From Muscardinus avellanarius (Eukaryota > Chordata > Mammalia > Rodentia > Gliridae), in NCBI GenBank assembly GCA_963383645.1, contig OY726559.1:108058235-108122234 (forward strand): a stretch of 64,000 nt of DNA, read 5' to 3'. The notes under the pieces were generated by a model. The model saw only the letters and a program-made list of their open reading frames with translations, was not told the DNA's origin and searched no databases. The first letter of the stretch is position 1. Each line of letters opens with the position of its first letter. The position numbers and the translations under genes are program-made. Of the stretch, positions 22,810-34,460 are shown piece by piece.

Positions 22810-23672
22810 TCCTAAATGGTTAGAGAGCATCATATTATAAAATCCTCATAGTCTCACCAAAGGCTGAATTTCAGAATTGGCTAGCATGAGCCCTGAACAT
22901 TTATGTTTTGTATAAGAACTGCACTATAAAGAACCAGAACATCACTATAAAGTTATCTGTCCAAAAAGAATATGATATGAAGGTTTGCCTCTCTCCCAGA
23001 CAAGGGGATTTACTTATTGATGTATCAGAAATACCTCCATTATTCACATAAAGTCCTGTAGCGTGGATGTTAAGACCGGTGTTGTTGTAAGTGGTAGAAG
23101 AGGACTAGATACTTGAAAAAGAGAAATACGTTTACAGTCTGTGAATTGTTTCATAAGACACAGACAGTTCAAGAGTTCTTAATGTAAGTTTATGGACTTG
23201 TGAAACTGTACACAAAGTTTTTGAGAATGTGTCTACACACATATTTTCCAAGGTAAAAGATCCACATTTTAGTCAAAGGTAAGACTAATGCTTCAAAGTA
23301 AAAGAACTTTGAGGACAAAATGTACAAACAAGATTAGGCACATTTAACAAGTCTACAGAAGTTCTACCCCATCACTTGAGGGGTAGAAACTTACAAAAAG
23401 AAGGTCTGAGGAAACCTGTGCTATAAAAACTACCCAAGGGAAGTGGGGTATGACAAAGGCCGGCAGGCATGTTCCACCCTGAGATGGATGTCTGAGTGAC
23501 TGTAGCTTAACTACCCTAGCCATTAACGTGATTCAACGAACTCCCTTTGCTCTGATTCCATAGCCATCAAAATATCTTATTCATAATTTGGCTTCCCAAT
23601 TGAATTTGCCTGCAAGTACAGACTATGATATTCAGTGAAGAAATAAAGATAGGATTCCTGATCACTATTTTC

Positions 23673-23919
23673 TTTCTTTTTTTTTTCTTTTTTTTCTTTT
23701 TTTTTTTTTTTTTTTTGGTGGGTCTGGGGATGGAACCCAGGGGCATTCGACCTCCAAGCTACACCCCCTGCCCTATTTTTTTTATTCTTTATTTAGAAAC
23801 CAGGTCTCACTGAGTTGCAGAGGGCCTCACTTAGTAGCTGAGGCTGTCCACGAACCACGATCCTCCGGTCTCAGCCTCCCAAATGCTGGGATTACAAGCG
23901 TGCGCTACCACACCCAGCT
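23673..23919 (-). mobile_element. Young B1-dID SINE with TSD
   Basis: Long poly(T), then tctggggatggaacccaggggcattcgacctccaagctacaccccctgcccta to gctgggattacaagcgtgcgctaccacacccagct. TSD actattttc at 23,664-23,672 and 23,920-23,928. Confidence 0.95.
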
Positions 23920-23974
23920 ACTATTTTCATAAATGATAATGTAGTTTGTATGTATGTGTGAGTGTACGCATGTG

Positions 23975-23978
<4 letters not shown>

Positions 23979-24041
<63 letters not shown>
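23979..24041. repeat. (TA)n(CA)n compound microsatellite
   Basis: TA repeats 23,979-24,005 then CA repeats 24,006-24,041, about 50 bp beyond a SINE. Confidence 0.95.
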
Positions 24042-24044
<3 letters not shown>

Positions 24045-24171
24045 AATCTATAAAATATGACAAAAGTTTTTAGAAAAGCATCTAGAAAAAAGTAAGTGCT
24101 ATGTATTCAGCTTTCCATGTCTGCAGGTTCTGTGGATTAGAAATGTTCTTTAAAAAACGCACCTATACAAA

Positions 24172-24368
24172 GCCGGGGCGGTGGTGCATGCTTGCAATCG
24201 CAGCATTTGGGAGGCTAAGATGGGAGGATCACAGTTTGCAGACAGCCTCAGCTAATATTTATTGAGGCTCTTTGCAACTCAGTGAGACCCTGTTTCAAAA
24301 TAAAGAATAAAAAATAAGGCTGGGGGTGTAGCTCAGAGGTAGAATGCCCCTGGGTTCCATTCCCTATA

Positions 24369-24404
<36 letters not shown>
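24172..24404 (+). mobile_element. Young B1-dID SINE with perfect 13-bp TSD
   Basis: Dimer with a 32-nt A tail. TSD gcacctatacaaa at 24,159-24,171 and 24,405-24,417. An atatttatt insertion lies in the left half. Confidence 0.95.
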
Positions 24405-24405
<1 letters not shown>

Positions 24406-24654
24406 CACCTATACAAACTTTGTCATTACTCCCTAAATAATATAATGTAACAACTATCTACATAGCATTTACATTGCAATAGTTACTATAAGTCTACAGA
24501 TGATTAAAAGTATGAAAGGAGTGTGTAGGCAAACATGGTATCATTATTTATATGAGGAACCTGAGCCCTGTGGATTTTAGTGTCTGCAAAGGGTTGTGGA
24601 GCCAATCCCCTGAGTGCACTGAGGGACAACTGTGTAGTACTTAATAAATAGAGA

Positions 24655-25278
24655 AATGCTCACTCTCCTTCAGTCACACTGGCAACCTTGCTATTCTTCA
24701 GACATTTCCAGTTAAGACCTGCATCGGGGCCTTTCCATTCTTCTTCCTCTTCCGAGAGTGCTCTTCCTCTAGATATCTGCCATGTACATGTCAAAAAGAC
24801 ATGTACATGTCTTCCCCTTCAGCTGGGCGTGGTGGCGCTTGTAATCCCAGTACTTGGGAAGCTAAGGCTGGAGGATCACAGGTTCGCAGACAGCTTCAGC
24901 TACTGAGGGAGGCCCTTTGCAATTTAGTGAGATCCTGTTTCAAAACAGAGAATAAAAAATAGGGGTAGGGGTGTAGCTCAGAGGTAGAATGGCCCTGGGT
25001 TCAACCCACAGTACTGAAAAATAAAAAAACTTACCTTCTTGGTGGATTTTGCTGACTACCTAATGTAAAACTGCAATACCCCTTGGCAGTCCTCCTTTCC
25101 TGACCTTGATTTATTTTTTCTCCTTATCACTTACTATCACCTAATACACTATGTATTTTAATTACTTGCTTGTTGTCCTTCTCTACTAGTAGAATGTAAG
25201 TTTTGTGTGTTTCACTGGTCTATCTCTAAAACCTAGTACACACTAAGTATTCAACAAATATTTGATGAATAATAAATA
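24655..25278 (+). mobile_element. L2 copy split by a SINE
   Basis: cagtcacactggcaaccttgctattcttc, ggggcctttccattcttc, gagtgctcttcctctagatatctgcca precede the SINE. ttatcacttactatcacctaatacactatg, agtagaatgtaag and ttcaacaaatatttgatgaat follow it, in L2a order to the 3' end. Confidence 0.8.
24820..25030 (+). mobile_element. B1-dID SINE inside L2
   Basis: agctgggcgtggtggcgcttgtaatccc to ggttcaacccacagtactg and an A-rich tail. Splits an L2 copy. Confidence 0.92.
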
Positions 25279-27737
25279 CATATAAAAATATTTATGACTT
25301 TATTACTTCCATGAAATAGAGATAAGGAAAAGATTTACCAGATTTGGATATAACATCTTGTAGGATGTTATATTCAAATAAAAGTAGATATTTACTCTTT
25401 TCAGTCCTTATTTGTTATTTTCCCACCTCTTGAATATTCCCTTAAATTGATTAAGGGTATCTGGTTCTCTTTCTATTCCAATTTTGATTATCCAAGAAAG
25501 TTTATCACTATCTACCCAATATACTAGCCCTCAACACAGTCATTTGATCTCTTCGATTTCTATCCTTTATTCCCATCTCATACCCTAAACACAGAATCCC
25601 TCCACTGTTGACATCATACATGCCAATACTCTACTCCGTGGGTAACCTTCTACCATTCGATTCTCTCATGCTTTCATTTCTGCTATATCTGCTCTTCAAG
25701 TTCATTTAGATATCTGAGACTTTAATTTTCCCATCCCCCCCCCCAATGCAACAGTCCCTATCTGCCCTCTCTTCTTCCCTTCCCAGCCTGACTCCAAGGT
25801 CAATCACGTAGAGACTATGAGTAACCTCAGCTCCCTTTACCATTATGTCCAAATAGGCAAGCAAAACTCCAATCCTGGATCAAAGATAACTCGTTTCACA
25901 CTTAAATGCCTTACTAATTGAACTGGTTAGGTGAAAAATCTCAAATGATGCAGAATTGATTATAAGTTTAATGCATGGCTTACAATTCAGTTAGGCTCTA
26001 ACTCTTGCTTACCAAATCCTTTAAACAAACTTATACAAAAATATACCCAGTACTGTTCTAGATCCCTATACAGACTAACTCATTTAATTCTAATAGTAAT
26101 TTTTGTGTGTGTGTGGTACTGGGGATGGAACCCAGGGGCATTCTACCTCTGAGCTACACCCCCAGCCCTATTTTTTATTCTTTATTTTGAAACAGGGTCT
26201 CACTGAGTTGCAAAGGGCCTCACTAAGTAGCTGAGGATGTCCACGAACCGCAATCCTCCTGTCTTAGCCTCCTGAATGCTGTGATTTACAAGCATGTGCC
26301 ACCACGCCTGGCCCTAAGAATAATTTTTTAAGGTCACTTTTTAATGTGTTTATACAGATGGAAAAATTAAGGACAGAAAAGTTAAATATCTTGAAAAAGT
26401 CACTACTAGTAATTAATAGAGCTTCCTAGTTCTAAACTTGGCAGTCTAACTATAGAATTCAAACTTTTAACTCTATGCTCTTCTTCATTTTACAGGTAAA
26501 ACTGAACAAACAGTGAAGTTCAGTAACTTTCCCAAGGACTTCAACTTCCATTACCCAATCATCAAGTGAAAAACTTGGATTCAAGTGGACAGAATCTAAC
26601 TTTAGATTTCAAACACAAAACCATCAACCTTTACCATCTATCTCCTTGGGGCTTAAGTTCCCTGAAATAACAATGCCCTTCAGATTCTCATGTTATTCCC
26701 AGAAAGCTCACTAGACCCATTTCCACCTCTACCTTCCTCCCAGCCTTAGAGTTGATGTGGCTCCTAAAACTTAATCATTTGCTCTGTACTGCCTTTCTTA
26801 TATTTATCTCCTTCATCTTCAACCTTCCCATCTTACTTGCTCCTACAATCACATTTAAGTTTCTTCTATCCTAAAAGGCCCCACCTCAAAAATATTCACT
26901 TGGTAAAATCATTCTTTAGAGCTCCCTTCACCCTCCATGACACTTCTTGATCATTTGGGCTCCTCCAAACAGAAACCCTCACTTTCTCACCTCTGGTCTC
27001 TAACACCAATAACCCTTCTGAAGCTATTGTTGCTAATATTGTTAGTGATATACCAATTGTAAACGCTAAGCGATAACAGCTTCATTTCTTCCTTGAAGTT
27101 TTCTACCCCCTTGTAATCACTACACCTACACTCTAATGACTCGTTCTTCTTTCTATCTCTTCTTTGGATTCTTCAACCCTTGCCTCTCCCCAGGGTGTGA
27201 ACCTAGAAAGGTTTAAAAGACCCTGATTTTAAGTATTTTCCCACTTTGCCTTTCTTGATCTCACTGTAGAAGGAAAATGTGACAGTAATCCCATCAGTGG
27301 GTATGGCTTTGTTGCTTCCTTTGAAATAGCCATTCTTCTCTCTCTTTCCATTCCTCCCAACATGTGGTCTGATGGAAGCTGGGTGACCCCATATCCACAG
27401 GTTGATCTAAAGGTTGGCATGTGACTTTCAAGAAGATGGGTATCATGGAACCCTGAACAAAATGTCTGTTATTTACACAGAAAAAATAAGACCAGAAGGC
27501 AAGCTGTGTCTCCACTTGAGTCATAGATATGTTAATGTATTCTCAATCAAAAATTAAGGACACATGGTCTGCTAAAGAATTTTGGTTTCATTTTAGAATG
27601 TGAAAAACTGTTATATGTCATGTACATGTTGAAATACTGGAATTTCCAAGACATTTTAAAGATTTATGGCAACTGGTCCTAGACTTTACAAGATGTCAGG
27701 CCATTGAAGTCACACATTGAAAGAGGTAATGTTTGTG
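25279..27737. other. Mostly unique, pyrimidine-rich on the plus strand; one SINE
   Basis: Besides the SINE at 26,102 it is C/T-rich with short L2-like stretches (for example 26,755-27,000) too diverged to call. A 10-bp C run lies at about 25,736-25,745. Confidence 0.35.
26102..26313 (-). mobile_element. B1-dID SINE
   Basis: Starts with a short (GT)n, then ggtactggggatggaacccaggggcattctacctctgagctacacccccagccc to catgtgccaccacgcctggc. The flanks taatagtaattttt and taagaataattttt are a probable TSD. Confidence 0.94.
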
Positions 27738-28065
27738 ACTCCTCAAAATTCTTATTTTGAAATCTAATTCCAAATGTGATGGTATTTGGAGATGGGTCCT
27801 TTGGGAGGCGATTAAACCTTGAGGGGGAAACCCTCATGAATGAGATTAGTGCCCTCATAAGAGACCGCAGAGAACTCTTTTGCCCCTCCCACCATGTGAG
27901 GATAGAGCAAGAAGACAGTGGTCTATGAACTAGGAAGGAAGCCCTCCTCAGCCGTGAAATATGCAAGCACCTGACCTTGGACTTCCCAGCTTCCAGAACT
28001 GTGAAGAATAAATGTCTGGTTAAGCTACCCAGTCTGTGGTATGTGTTAAAGCACACAGATTTATG
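27738..28065 (+). mobile_element. MST-type MaLR LTR
   Basis: Landmarks: gtgatggtatttggagatgggtcctttgggaggcgatta, ctcatgaatgagattagtgccctcataagaga, caccatgtgaggat, gcttccagaactgtgaagaataaatgtctg, ctacccagtctgtggta. Nearly full-length solo LTR. Confidence 0.88.
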
Positions 28066-29004
28066 ATTTATGAGGAGTAAGTTACAATCAATTTTCATCT
28101 CTGACAGATGTGATATTCCACAGTAGTTCTGTGATTATTCTAAGTTGATTTAAAAGACAAATTATTAAATAAGTAGAGCTCTCCTGATCTCCATTTCTTC
28201 TCACTATTACATTCCCTACTTCCCACTCGAGTCCACAGTAACACAGGGAGCAAACACTGACTGCAGGTATATAAAGGAGATGGTCCATACGGTCACTGTT
28301 CACGGGGAGTTTAAAGAACAGTTCATAAGGAGCCCTTAGATGGGTGCATATAACCCACTATGTTCAATGGTGTTAATTTTAAACCTTCATCAGTATCCTA
28401 ATTAATATACTCAGTGGTGATAATTCACCTTAATATTCTAAAATTAGTAAACTAATTAGTTCTTTTTAAGAACACCTTCAAATGATAATCTTTCAGAGAA
28501 AACTCTTCCCACAGCACTAATTGCTTTCATCTCTCCTACCTTCTCCCTTAGTACTTCTGCTACTTCTTAAAGAAAGCACTCCAGCCATAAATCGCAACTA
28601 GGCCCTAGATAGCGGTCCCCTGATCATCCATCAGTGTTCGCACTCACCACCTCCCCTCTGCCTGCAGGGCTCTGCCCAGGTGACCTTTCAGCTCTAGGCT
28701 GTGAATAAATAGAACTTCCTACATGTACCTTGGGACTCATGTGTTAAAAGCCCTATATTATCCAAGGTGATACTAGTGGCAGTAGCCAAGTAGAGACACA
28801 GAGAAATTTACAAGACAGCTTTGCTCCTTTCTCATAATTCACCCAGACAAACAAGACCATAGGAACAGCAACAACAAAGGATGATTTATAATTTCTACTC
28901 CACATGTCACTGTGCCAAGATATATAAAGTGGCTTTCATGGAGCAGGTTTCAAAGCCACAAGGTAGTTATCAGCAAATTAGTGTGTCAGTTTGCTACTGT
29001 TTTA

Positions 29005-29252
29005 TTATAGATAGCACACGGGGTTTGGAACCAGGCTACCTGGGTTTACATGTTGGCTCTGACACTTACTAGCTACATGACCTTGGGTGAGGCATGCACC
29101 CTCCTGGCATCCTCCTCCAAACAATGGGGCTAATGTTAACACTTACAGCTTCATGAAGTTGTGAGGACTGTGTGAGCTAATGCACTTGAAGTGCTTTAGA
29201 ACTATGCTGGGCACATGGCAAGCATCCAACCAATGTTTATTATTATTATATC
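29005..29252 (+). mobile_element. MIR SINE, near full length
   Basis: gggtttggaaccaggctacctgggttta, ggctctgacacttactagctacatgaccttgggtgaggca, gttaacacttacagcttcatgaagttgtgaggac, ctgggcacatggcaagcatcc and a TTATTATTAT tail. Confidence 0.9.
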
Positions 29253-29418
29253 TGCCCCTCCCACATTGTTATAACAAATTATTGCAATCCTAGCAAACCA
29301 AGGTAAAAAATGAGTTAAAAATTAAACTAATTTTAGAAAAGGATAATACCTACTGAACTAAAACTTGAGAGAACATTGATATTTATTTATTTAGATTCAT
29401 TATCACTACAAAACTGGT

Positions 29419-29421
29419 AGA

Positions 29422-29467
<46 letters not shown>
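29419..29467. repeat. (GA)n microsatellite
   Basis: About 49 bp of almost pure GA. Confidence 0.95.
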
Positions 29468-29469
<2 letters not shown>

Positions 29470-29507
29470 ACCCACATAGTAAAGTTAATTAGTGAGTAAA
29501 AGTTTTA

Positions 29508-29697
29508 GACAGCAGCAGCACATGTGTACATGCCTGCAATCCGAGACTGAGACAGGAGAATCACAGGTATGAGGCCAACCTTAGCAACTCAGTGAGATTC
29601 TCAGCAACTTGAGGATCAAACAATACAAAAAATAAAATAGGGCTTGGGGTGCAGCTTGGAGGTAGAATGCCCCTGGGTTCAATCATTAGTACCAAAG
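29508..29697 (+). mobile_element. B1-dID SINE
   Basis: Dimer with a truncated left half; dID gcttggggtgcagcttggaggtagaatgcccctgggttcaatcattagtacc. Confidence 0.85.
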
Positions 29698-29699
29698 GG

Positions 29700-30860
29700 T
29701 TACATGGCTAAATAGTCCAACTGTATATGTTATACTCATGATTAGATGAAAACATGTGAAACATTTTATAAATTACAAAGTACTGTATTTAAATAGGATA
29801 TTACTAATGAAGAATATAGTTTCTACTAAAGATGTTTTACACGGTGAGCTTTGCTATTTTATTTATAATTCGAACTATCTTGCTGAAAAAATGTACAACT
29901 ATCACCCCCAAGAAACGGGGCAAAAAAAAAAAAAAATCCAAAGTTTCCACCATCAGTGGAGTTGTCTGACACTGCAATGAGTGACCCACAAAATAAGAGT
30001 GCGGGAATGTGAAGGAGAAATGGGCGGCCCTGAGCACTAGCTACTGTCCTGGTACAGACAGTAATGGAGGCAGAAGTGGAAGGTGTGAGTTCATGGGTTA
30101 GAAATCAGGTCAGCCTGACTCCACATCTTGCATCTTATGAGGCAAAAGGGAAAACAAAAGCCAGTTCATGAGCCAACCAGAAGTAAAGCTCAGCGGGAAA
30201 TGGGGGCAGCTCAAAAGAATCAAGAAAGACTGTGCCAAAGCAAAGAGCTACACATGAATTGTAGTAAAAGATCTGAGGACCAACAGAACACAGATGGTGG
30301 TCAGTGCAAGACCTAGATATGACCTTGCTTTATTCAGTAAGCAGGGAACTTAACAAAAAGTATTAGGCCCCAACTGGCAATAAAATATATGGTATTACTA
30401 AGAAATGACACATACAGAAAACAGTAAATGCCTGAGCAGAGTCAAATTAAGTCAAGCTGAAGTCAATGTATCATCTCTGTGCTTGTAAATTATCTCTCTG
30501 CAGCAAGCATCCCACAAAGGCAGAGCGGCTTCTGTCCTAAATGAGTACATTTTTTTCCTGAGGACATTTAGGAGAAAGATTGGGCCTCAGATTGCATAGA
30601 AGAGAAACTCCTGAACCGCTCAGTGGTAGGGGTAGGGCGCGATCAAGAGCAGAACTGGGTTAAATGATGTTTGTGAGGAGGCTAAAGGCCAGGCTACGGA
30701 GAGTGACCAAAAGTGAATGTGTAGCATTGGCTTTGTGCAGAAAGATCAGCATATTATGTAGAAATGAGCTGTGAGAAAGAAGAAAGAGAAGGAAGGAAAA
30801 ATGTTAGCTTTTATTTCATGTACTGATATAGCTTAATATAGTGTATTAAATTTTAGTTAT
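29700..30860. other. Unique sequence upstream of the chimeric L1
   Basis: No repeat or exon recognised. Overlapping open frames at 29,756-30,037 include a poly-A run. Confidence 0.35.
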
Positions 30861-30886
30861 AAAAATATATGCATAGATCTAAATAC

Positions 30887-31640
30887 AGGACTTCCGGGAA
30901 GATGGCGACCGAAAAAAGCGGGGCTTAAGAGCCCCGCTAACAACCAATCTCCATTACCACAAAATCAGCGCCTTTCATAGCCAGAAAACACCATCACCAG
31001 AGAAACAACAAAAAAAAAATCACCAGGCTCCAGAGAGAAAGCGGACTGAGAACAGAGCTCAGAGCCACAGAGGAGATACACCGGCCTCACGCCCAAGGAT
31101 GCGGCAGCAGCGTCATACTGCCGGCGGCAGCGGCAATTTCACTGGACAGCTACAGCAAGCCGAGGTGAGCCGCTGCGGAACAGCCAGGCGGGATTTCTCG
31201 GCGAAGGAACATCTAAAGCTACCAGTGGCTGAGCTCAGCACACGCTGCAGGGATTCAGAGTGGAAATCAAAACCAACAAGAAGTACGCCAGCCTCACGGC
31301 CGAGGGCGTAGCAGCGGCGCCATATTGCCACCGGCGGCAGCAGCAGCGAATTCACCAAGTCCAGTACGGCTACATCTGCGTACTCAAGAACAGTGAGTCA
31401 AATTGTGGGCCATAGAGGAGAAATCCCAGTACTGTACTCCCTGGGACTTGACCCAGTGGGAGAGTGGCGGTGGCAGAGATATCACACCATAGGAGAACGT
31501 GCAACCTGGCACCCCCCACAGTCTAAAGCAGCCTCTATCGACTCTCTGGGTCAGAGACTCTGTGATACAACCCAGTAAAGGAGTAGTGGGGTCTGAGATA
31601 CTACTGACTCGAGATCCAGAACACCTTAAGTGAAGTCATA
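30887..31640 (+). promoter_or_regulatory. L1 5'UTR with two 207-bp-spaced GC-rich repeats
   Basis: The start gggaagatggcgac contains the YY1-type motif seen at L1 5' ends. Two similar CpG-rich blocks (about 31,083-31,145 and 31,290-31,356), each with GCCTCACG, a run of GCAGCAGCG and a CGGCGGCAGC motif, lie 207 bp apart. This resembles the repeated promoter units of some rodent L1s. It is expected to contain the internal sense promoter. Confidence 0.7.
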
Positions 31641-32684
31641 GTGACCCAAGGGAAGAACCCAGAGAAGGCACAAACTTCCAAAATCATGGGAAAGAGGAAT
31701 AATACTAGAGCAATGAATGCTCACAACCCCACAACATCAGAACCCGATAAAACAGAAAATCAGAGATTTCTAGAAGATCAAATCAGGAAAATAACTGTAG
31801 AAATAATAGAGGTGCTTCGAAAAGAACTCAGAGAGAGCCAAAAAGAGATAAAGGATGCAATTAATGAAGTAAAGGCCTCAATTCAAAGCACAAACAACCG
31901 ATTGGACCACATGGAGAACAGAATCTCGCTCTTAGAAGATGATCATTCCAAAAATGAATGCATAGTTTCTAACCTAGAAAAAAATATCCGACAGCAGGAA
32001 TCTGATATTGAAGAAATATGGGCCCATTTTAAGAGAGCTAACCTAAGAATAATTGGAATAGAGGAGGGAAAAGAAAGTGAAACCAAAGGGATCAACAATC
32101 TCTTCAAGGAAGTAATAGCAGAAAATTTTCCAAACATAGAGCAAGAGGTTGATATACAGGTCCAGGAAACTTATAGAACTCCCTTTAGACAGGATCGGAG
32201 AAGAGGATCCCCACGCCACATAATTGTCAAAATGACCAATGTGGAAGCCAAGCAGAGAATCTTAAAGGCAACAAAAACAAAGGGCCAAGTGACATTCAGA
32301 GGCAAACCAATTAGAATCACTTCAGACTTCCCAAACCAAGTCATGAGAGCCAGAAGGGCTTGGAGTAACATATTCCAAACTCTGAAAGAAAATAACTTCC
32401 AGCCAAAAATTTTCTACCCAGCAAAACTTTCTATCAAATTAGATGGAGAAATAAGAAGCTTCCATGACAAACAGAAACTGAAGGAATTTATGTCTTCAAA
32501 ACCAGCACTAGAGAAAATACTCAAAGAGATTAACTACAAAGAAGAAATAGGTAACACACACCAGAACCAGAGAAATAAGATTTTTCCATCCAACAGACAA
32601 CTAAGATTGGTTATCTGTGGAGATTCATTATTTATGTTAGTCTTTTACCTATCTCTAAATTGTATTGTTTGCCTTTATTGTTAA
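31641..32684 (+). CDS. L1 ORF1 protein (RNA-binding chaperone), open, with a foreign C-terminal tail
   Basis: ORF1p is the trimeric RNA-binding, nucleic-acid-chaperone protein of L1 ribonucleoprotein particles. Residues 41-130 are heptad-rich coiled coil (for example IRKITVEIIEVLRKELRE). Residues 132-228 match the L1 RRM (RANLRIIGIEEG, ENFPN, QVQETYRTP, RHIIVKMTNV). Residues 230-296 match the C-terminal domain (ARRAW, NNFQPKIFYPAKLS, LKEF, ALEKILKEI). The frame has no stop or frameshift through all of these. Residues from about 298 do not look like L1, and from about 321 the frame runs into the inverted fragment before stopping at 347 aa. The preserved frame suggests a fairly recent insertion. 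Expression is unknown. Confidence 0.88.
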   Translation: MTQGKNPEKAQTSKIMGKRNNTRAMNAHNPTTSEPDKTENQRFLEDQIRKITVEIIEVLRKELRESQKEIKDAINEVKASIQSTNNRLDHMENRISLLEDDHSKNECIVSNLEKNIRQQESDIEEIWAHFKRANLRIIGIEEGKESETKGINNLFKEVIAENFPNIEQEVDIQVQETYRTPFRQDRRRGSPRHIIVKMTNVEAKQRILKATKTKGQVTFRGKPIRITSDFPNQVMRARRAWSNIFQTLKENNFQPKIFYPAKLSIKLDGEIRSFHDKQKLKEFMSSKPALEKILKEINYKEEIGNTHQNQRNKIFPSNRQLRLVICGDSLFMLVFYLSLNCIVCLYC

Positions 32685-33330
32685 TTTTTAGGATTTCTAG
32701 TTGGAATATTAATATACCTTCAGATATAGCATTTGAAAATATTTTATCCAATTCTATTAGTAACTTTTAACTCTGTTTACATTGTCTTTGGATATACAAT
32801 ATATTTTTTTATTTTTTAGGGAGTTTGTATACTCTTCTGTTGCCTGTGCCATTGAAATCATATCCAAGAAATCACTGCCAATTTCAATGTTGTGAGGTTT
32901 TATGACCCAGATTTTCTCCTAAAAGTTTATAGTCTTAGATTTATATTTAGGTCTTTTATCTATTTTGAGTTAATATTTGTATATGGGATTAGGTAAGGGT
33001 CCAATTTTATTCTTTTCCATGTAATTATTATTTTTCAACAATATTTAGCTAAAAGATTATTATTTCCACCACCAAATGTTCGTGGAAACCTTGTCAAAAA
33101 TAACTTGACAATATAGGGAAGAGTTTAGCTCTAGGCTTGTATTTAACTCCAATGGTTTATATATCTGCCTTTATAGCAGTACTACACTGTTTCAATTATT
33201 GTAGCTTTATATGGTTTGAAATCAGAAAATATATATCTTCTAGCTTTGTTCTTTTTCAAGATCGTTGTGGGTATCTAGAGTTCATATTCCATATTAGGAT
33301 AGATTTTTTTTCTGAAAAATAAATATATAA
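32600..33330 (-). mobile_element. Old L1 fragment, inverted inside the chimeric unit
   Basis: Read on the minus strand this corresponds to the 3' end of L1 ORF2. Recognisable blocks on the plus strand include tcatatccaagaaatcactgcc, gtccaattttattcttttcc, cttgtcaaaaataacttgacaat and ctagctttgttctttttcaag. It is much more diverged than the flanking L1 parts and carries stops in every frame. Confidence 0.75.
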
Positions 33331-33527
33331 ATATATGATAGTTTCACCAAAAAAAAAAAAATAGAAAAAAATATTCTCTGGTAAGAAAGAAAGTAAAAAG
33401 AAATATTGAAATGTTATCTTTAAGTCATCAAAAGCTTGGTATCAGACAAATGAAACTGTTATGTGAGATTATCATTTTTAAGTTTGGATAAATTGCTATA
33501 ATACTAGATGTCAACTGCTAAGCCAAG

Positions 33528-33690
33528 CATGGGAGGGAGGGATAGGGAGAGAATGGGATGGGGATCGGGTGGGGGCTGACTGGGCGATGTGTGCATGTAT
33601 GTCTACAAAAGTTTGTATCTAGTGGGATATGATGTATGAATGCAGTGCACCAATAAAAAATTAAAAAAAATAAATAAAATAAAATAAAAA
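33528..33690 (+). mobile_element. L1 3'UTR with G-rich tract and A-rich tail
   Basis: A purine tract with four GGG runs in 17 nt (33,531-33,547; potential G-quadruplex) is typical of L1 3'UTRs. It is followed by gtgcaccaataaaaaatt, similar to the L1 termini at about 6,005 and 57,255, and then an A-rich tail. Confidence 0.7.
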
Positions 33691-33767
33691 TAAAAATACA
33701 TGCATATCAAAGTAAATACTCCCAAACCACACATTTACAGGGAAACTCCTTAAAAATATTCCTTCTA

Positions 33768-33974
33768 GCCAAGTGCGGTGGTGCACGCTTGTAATCCCCA
33801 CACTCGGGAGGCTGAGACAGGAGGATCAAACAGGTTTGAAGCCAGTCTCGGCTGGCTTAAGAGACCCTGTTTCCAAATAAAATATAAAATAGGTCTGAGA
33901 GTGTAGCCCGGAGGTAGAAGGCCCCTGGGTTCCATCCCCAGTACCACCAAAACAAAATAAAAGAAAACAAAACA
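33768..33974 (+). mobile_element. B1-dID SINE, 'gcttaagagaccctg' subtype
   Basis: gccaagtgcggtggtgcacgcttgtaatccccacactcggg, ggctggcttaagagaccctgtttccaaata, ggtctgagagtgtagcccggaggtagaagg. Sits about 75 bp beyond the chimeric L1. Confidence 0.93.
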
Positions 33975-34249
33975 CTCATTTATCATATGTGGTCCTGGTC
34001 AAGAAACTCACCTGGATGTTTAGGGCACCTGTGGTGTTTTTCAAACCACATCTTAAGAAACCTAAGTTGACATGGCACTACCTCAAGGGCCCCTGGGTTG
34101 TATGGCAGGAGAACAGGAGGAGGGAGAAATCCAACAAGCGGGGTAGTAGATACTCCTCTACTTCTTAAATCACAACGGTTTTTCTTTGACCTGTCTTATT
34201 TAACAGGGATTTATGTAAGATTTCACTAATAAGAGAGGACCACTAATCA

Positions 34250-34460
34250 AGTGCGAGAGTATAGGCAGATCGGGGTGTGAATCCTGGCTGTCCTCTTTAC
34301 TAGTTCTGTAACTTAGAAAAATTACCTCATCTCTTTGAGTCTTCGTTTCTTCTTTCATAAAATGGATAGAATCATATTTAAAAGCTAGTTGGAAAAAGTA
34401 AATAAAATAAAGTATGCAGAGCACATACCATGAAGCTCATAACAGGCATTAACTAAATTG
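34250..34460 (+). mobile_element. MIR SINE
   Basis: tcggggtgtgaatcctggctgtcctctttactagttctgtaacttagaaaaattacctcatctctttgag and aagtatgcagagcacataccatgaagctcataaca follow MIR order. Confidence 0.75.

Larger units (their letters stand above)
30876..33691 (+). mobile_element. Chimeric L1 lacking ORF2 (half-L1-like)
   Basis: The 5' end (near 30,887) has the CTTCCGGGAAGATGGCG-type start of a full-length L1. A CpG-rich 5'UTR and open ORF1 follow, up to about 32,600. ORF2 is absent. From 32,600 to about 33,330 the sequence reads as an old L1 in the opposite orientation. From about 33,528 a G-rich purine tract, then TGCACCAATAAA and an A-rich tail, form an L1-type 3' end. The outer flanks share aaaaatatatgcata (30,861-30,875) and aaaaatacatgcata (33,692-33,706), one mismatch apart, which looks like a TSD around the whole unit. 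It may be a non-autonomous ORF1-only element, or an L1 rearranged after insertion. Confidence 0.75.

Noticed and set aside
32600..33330. Inverted L1 as an ordinary twin-priming inversion of the same L1
   Set aside because: Its sequence is far more diverged than the flanking L1 5' and 3' parts, so it is not the ORF2 of this element turned around.
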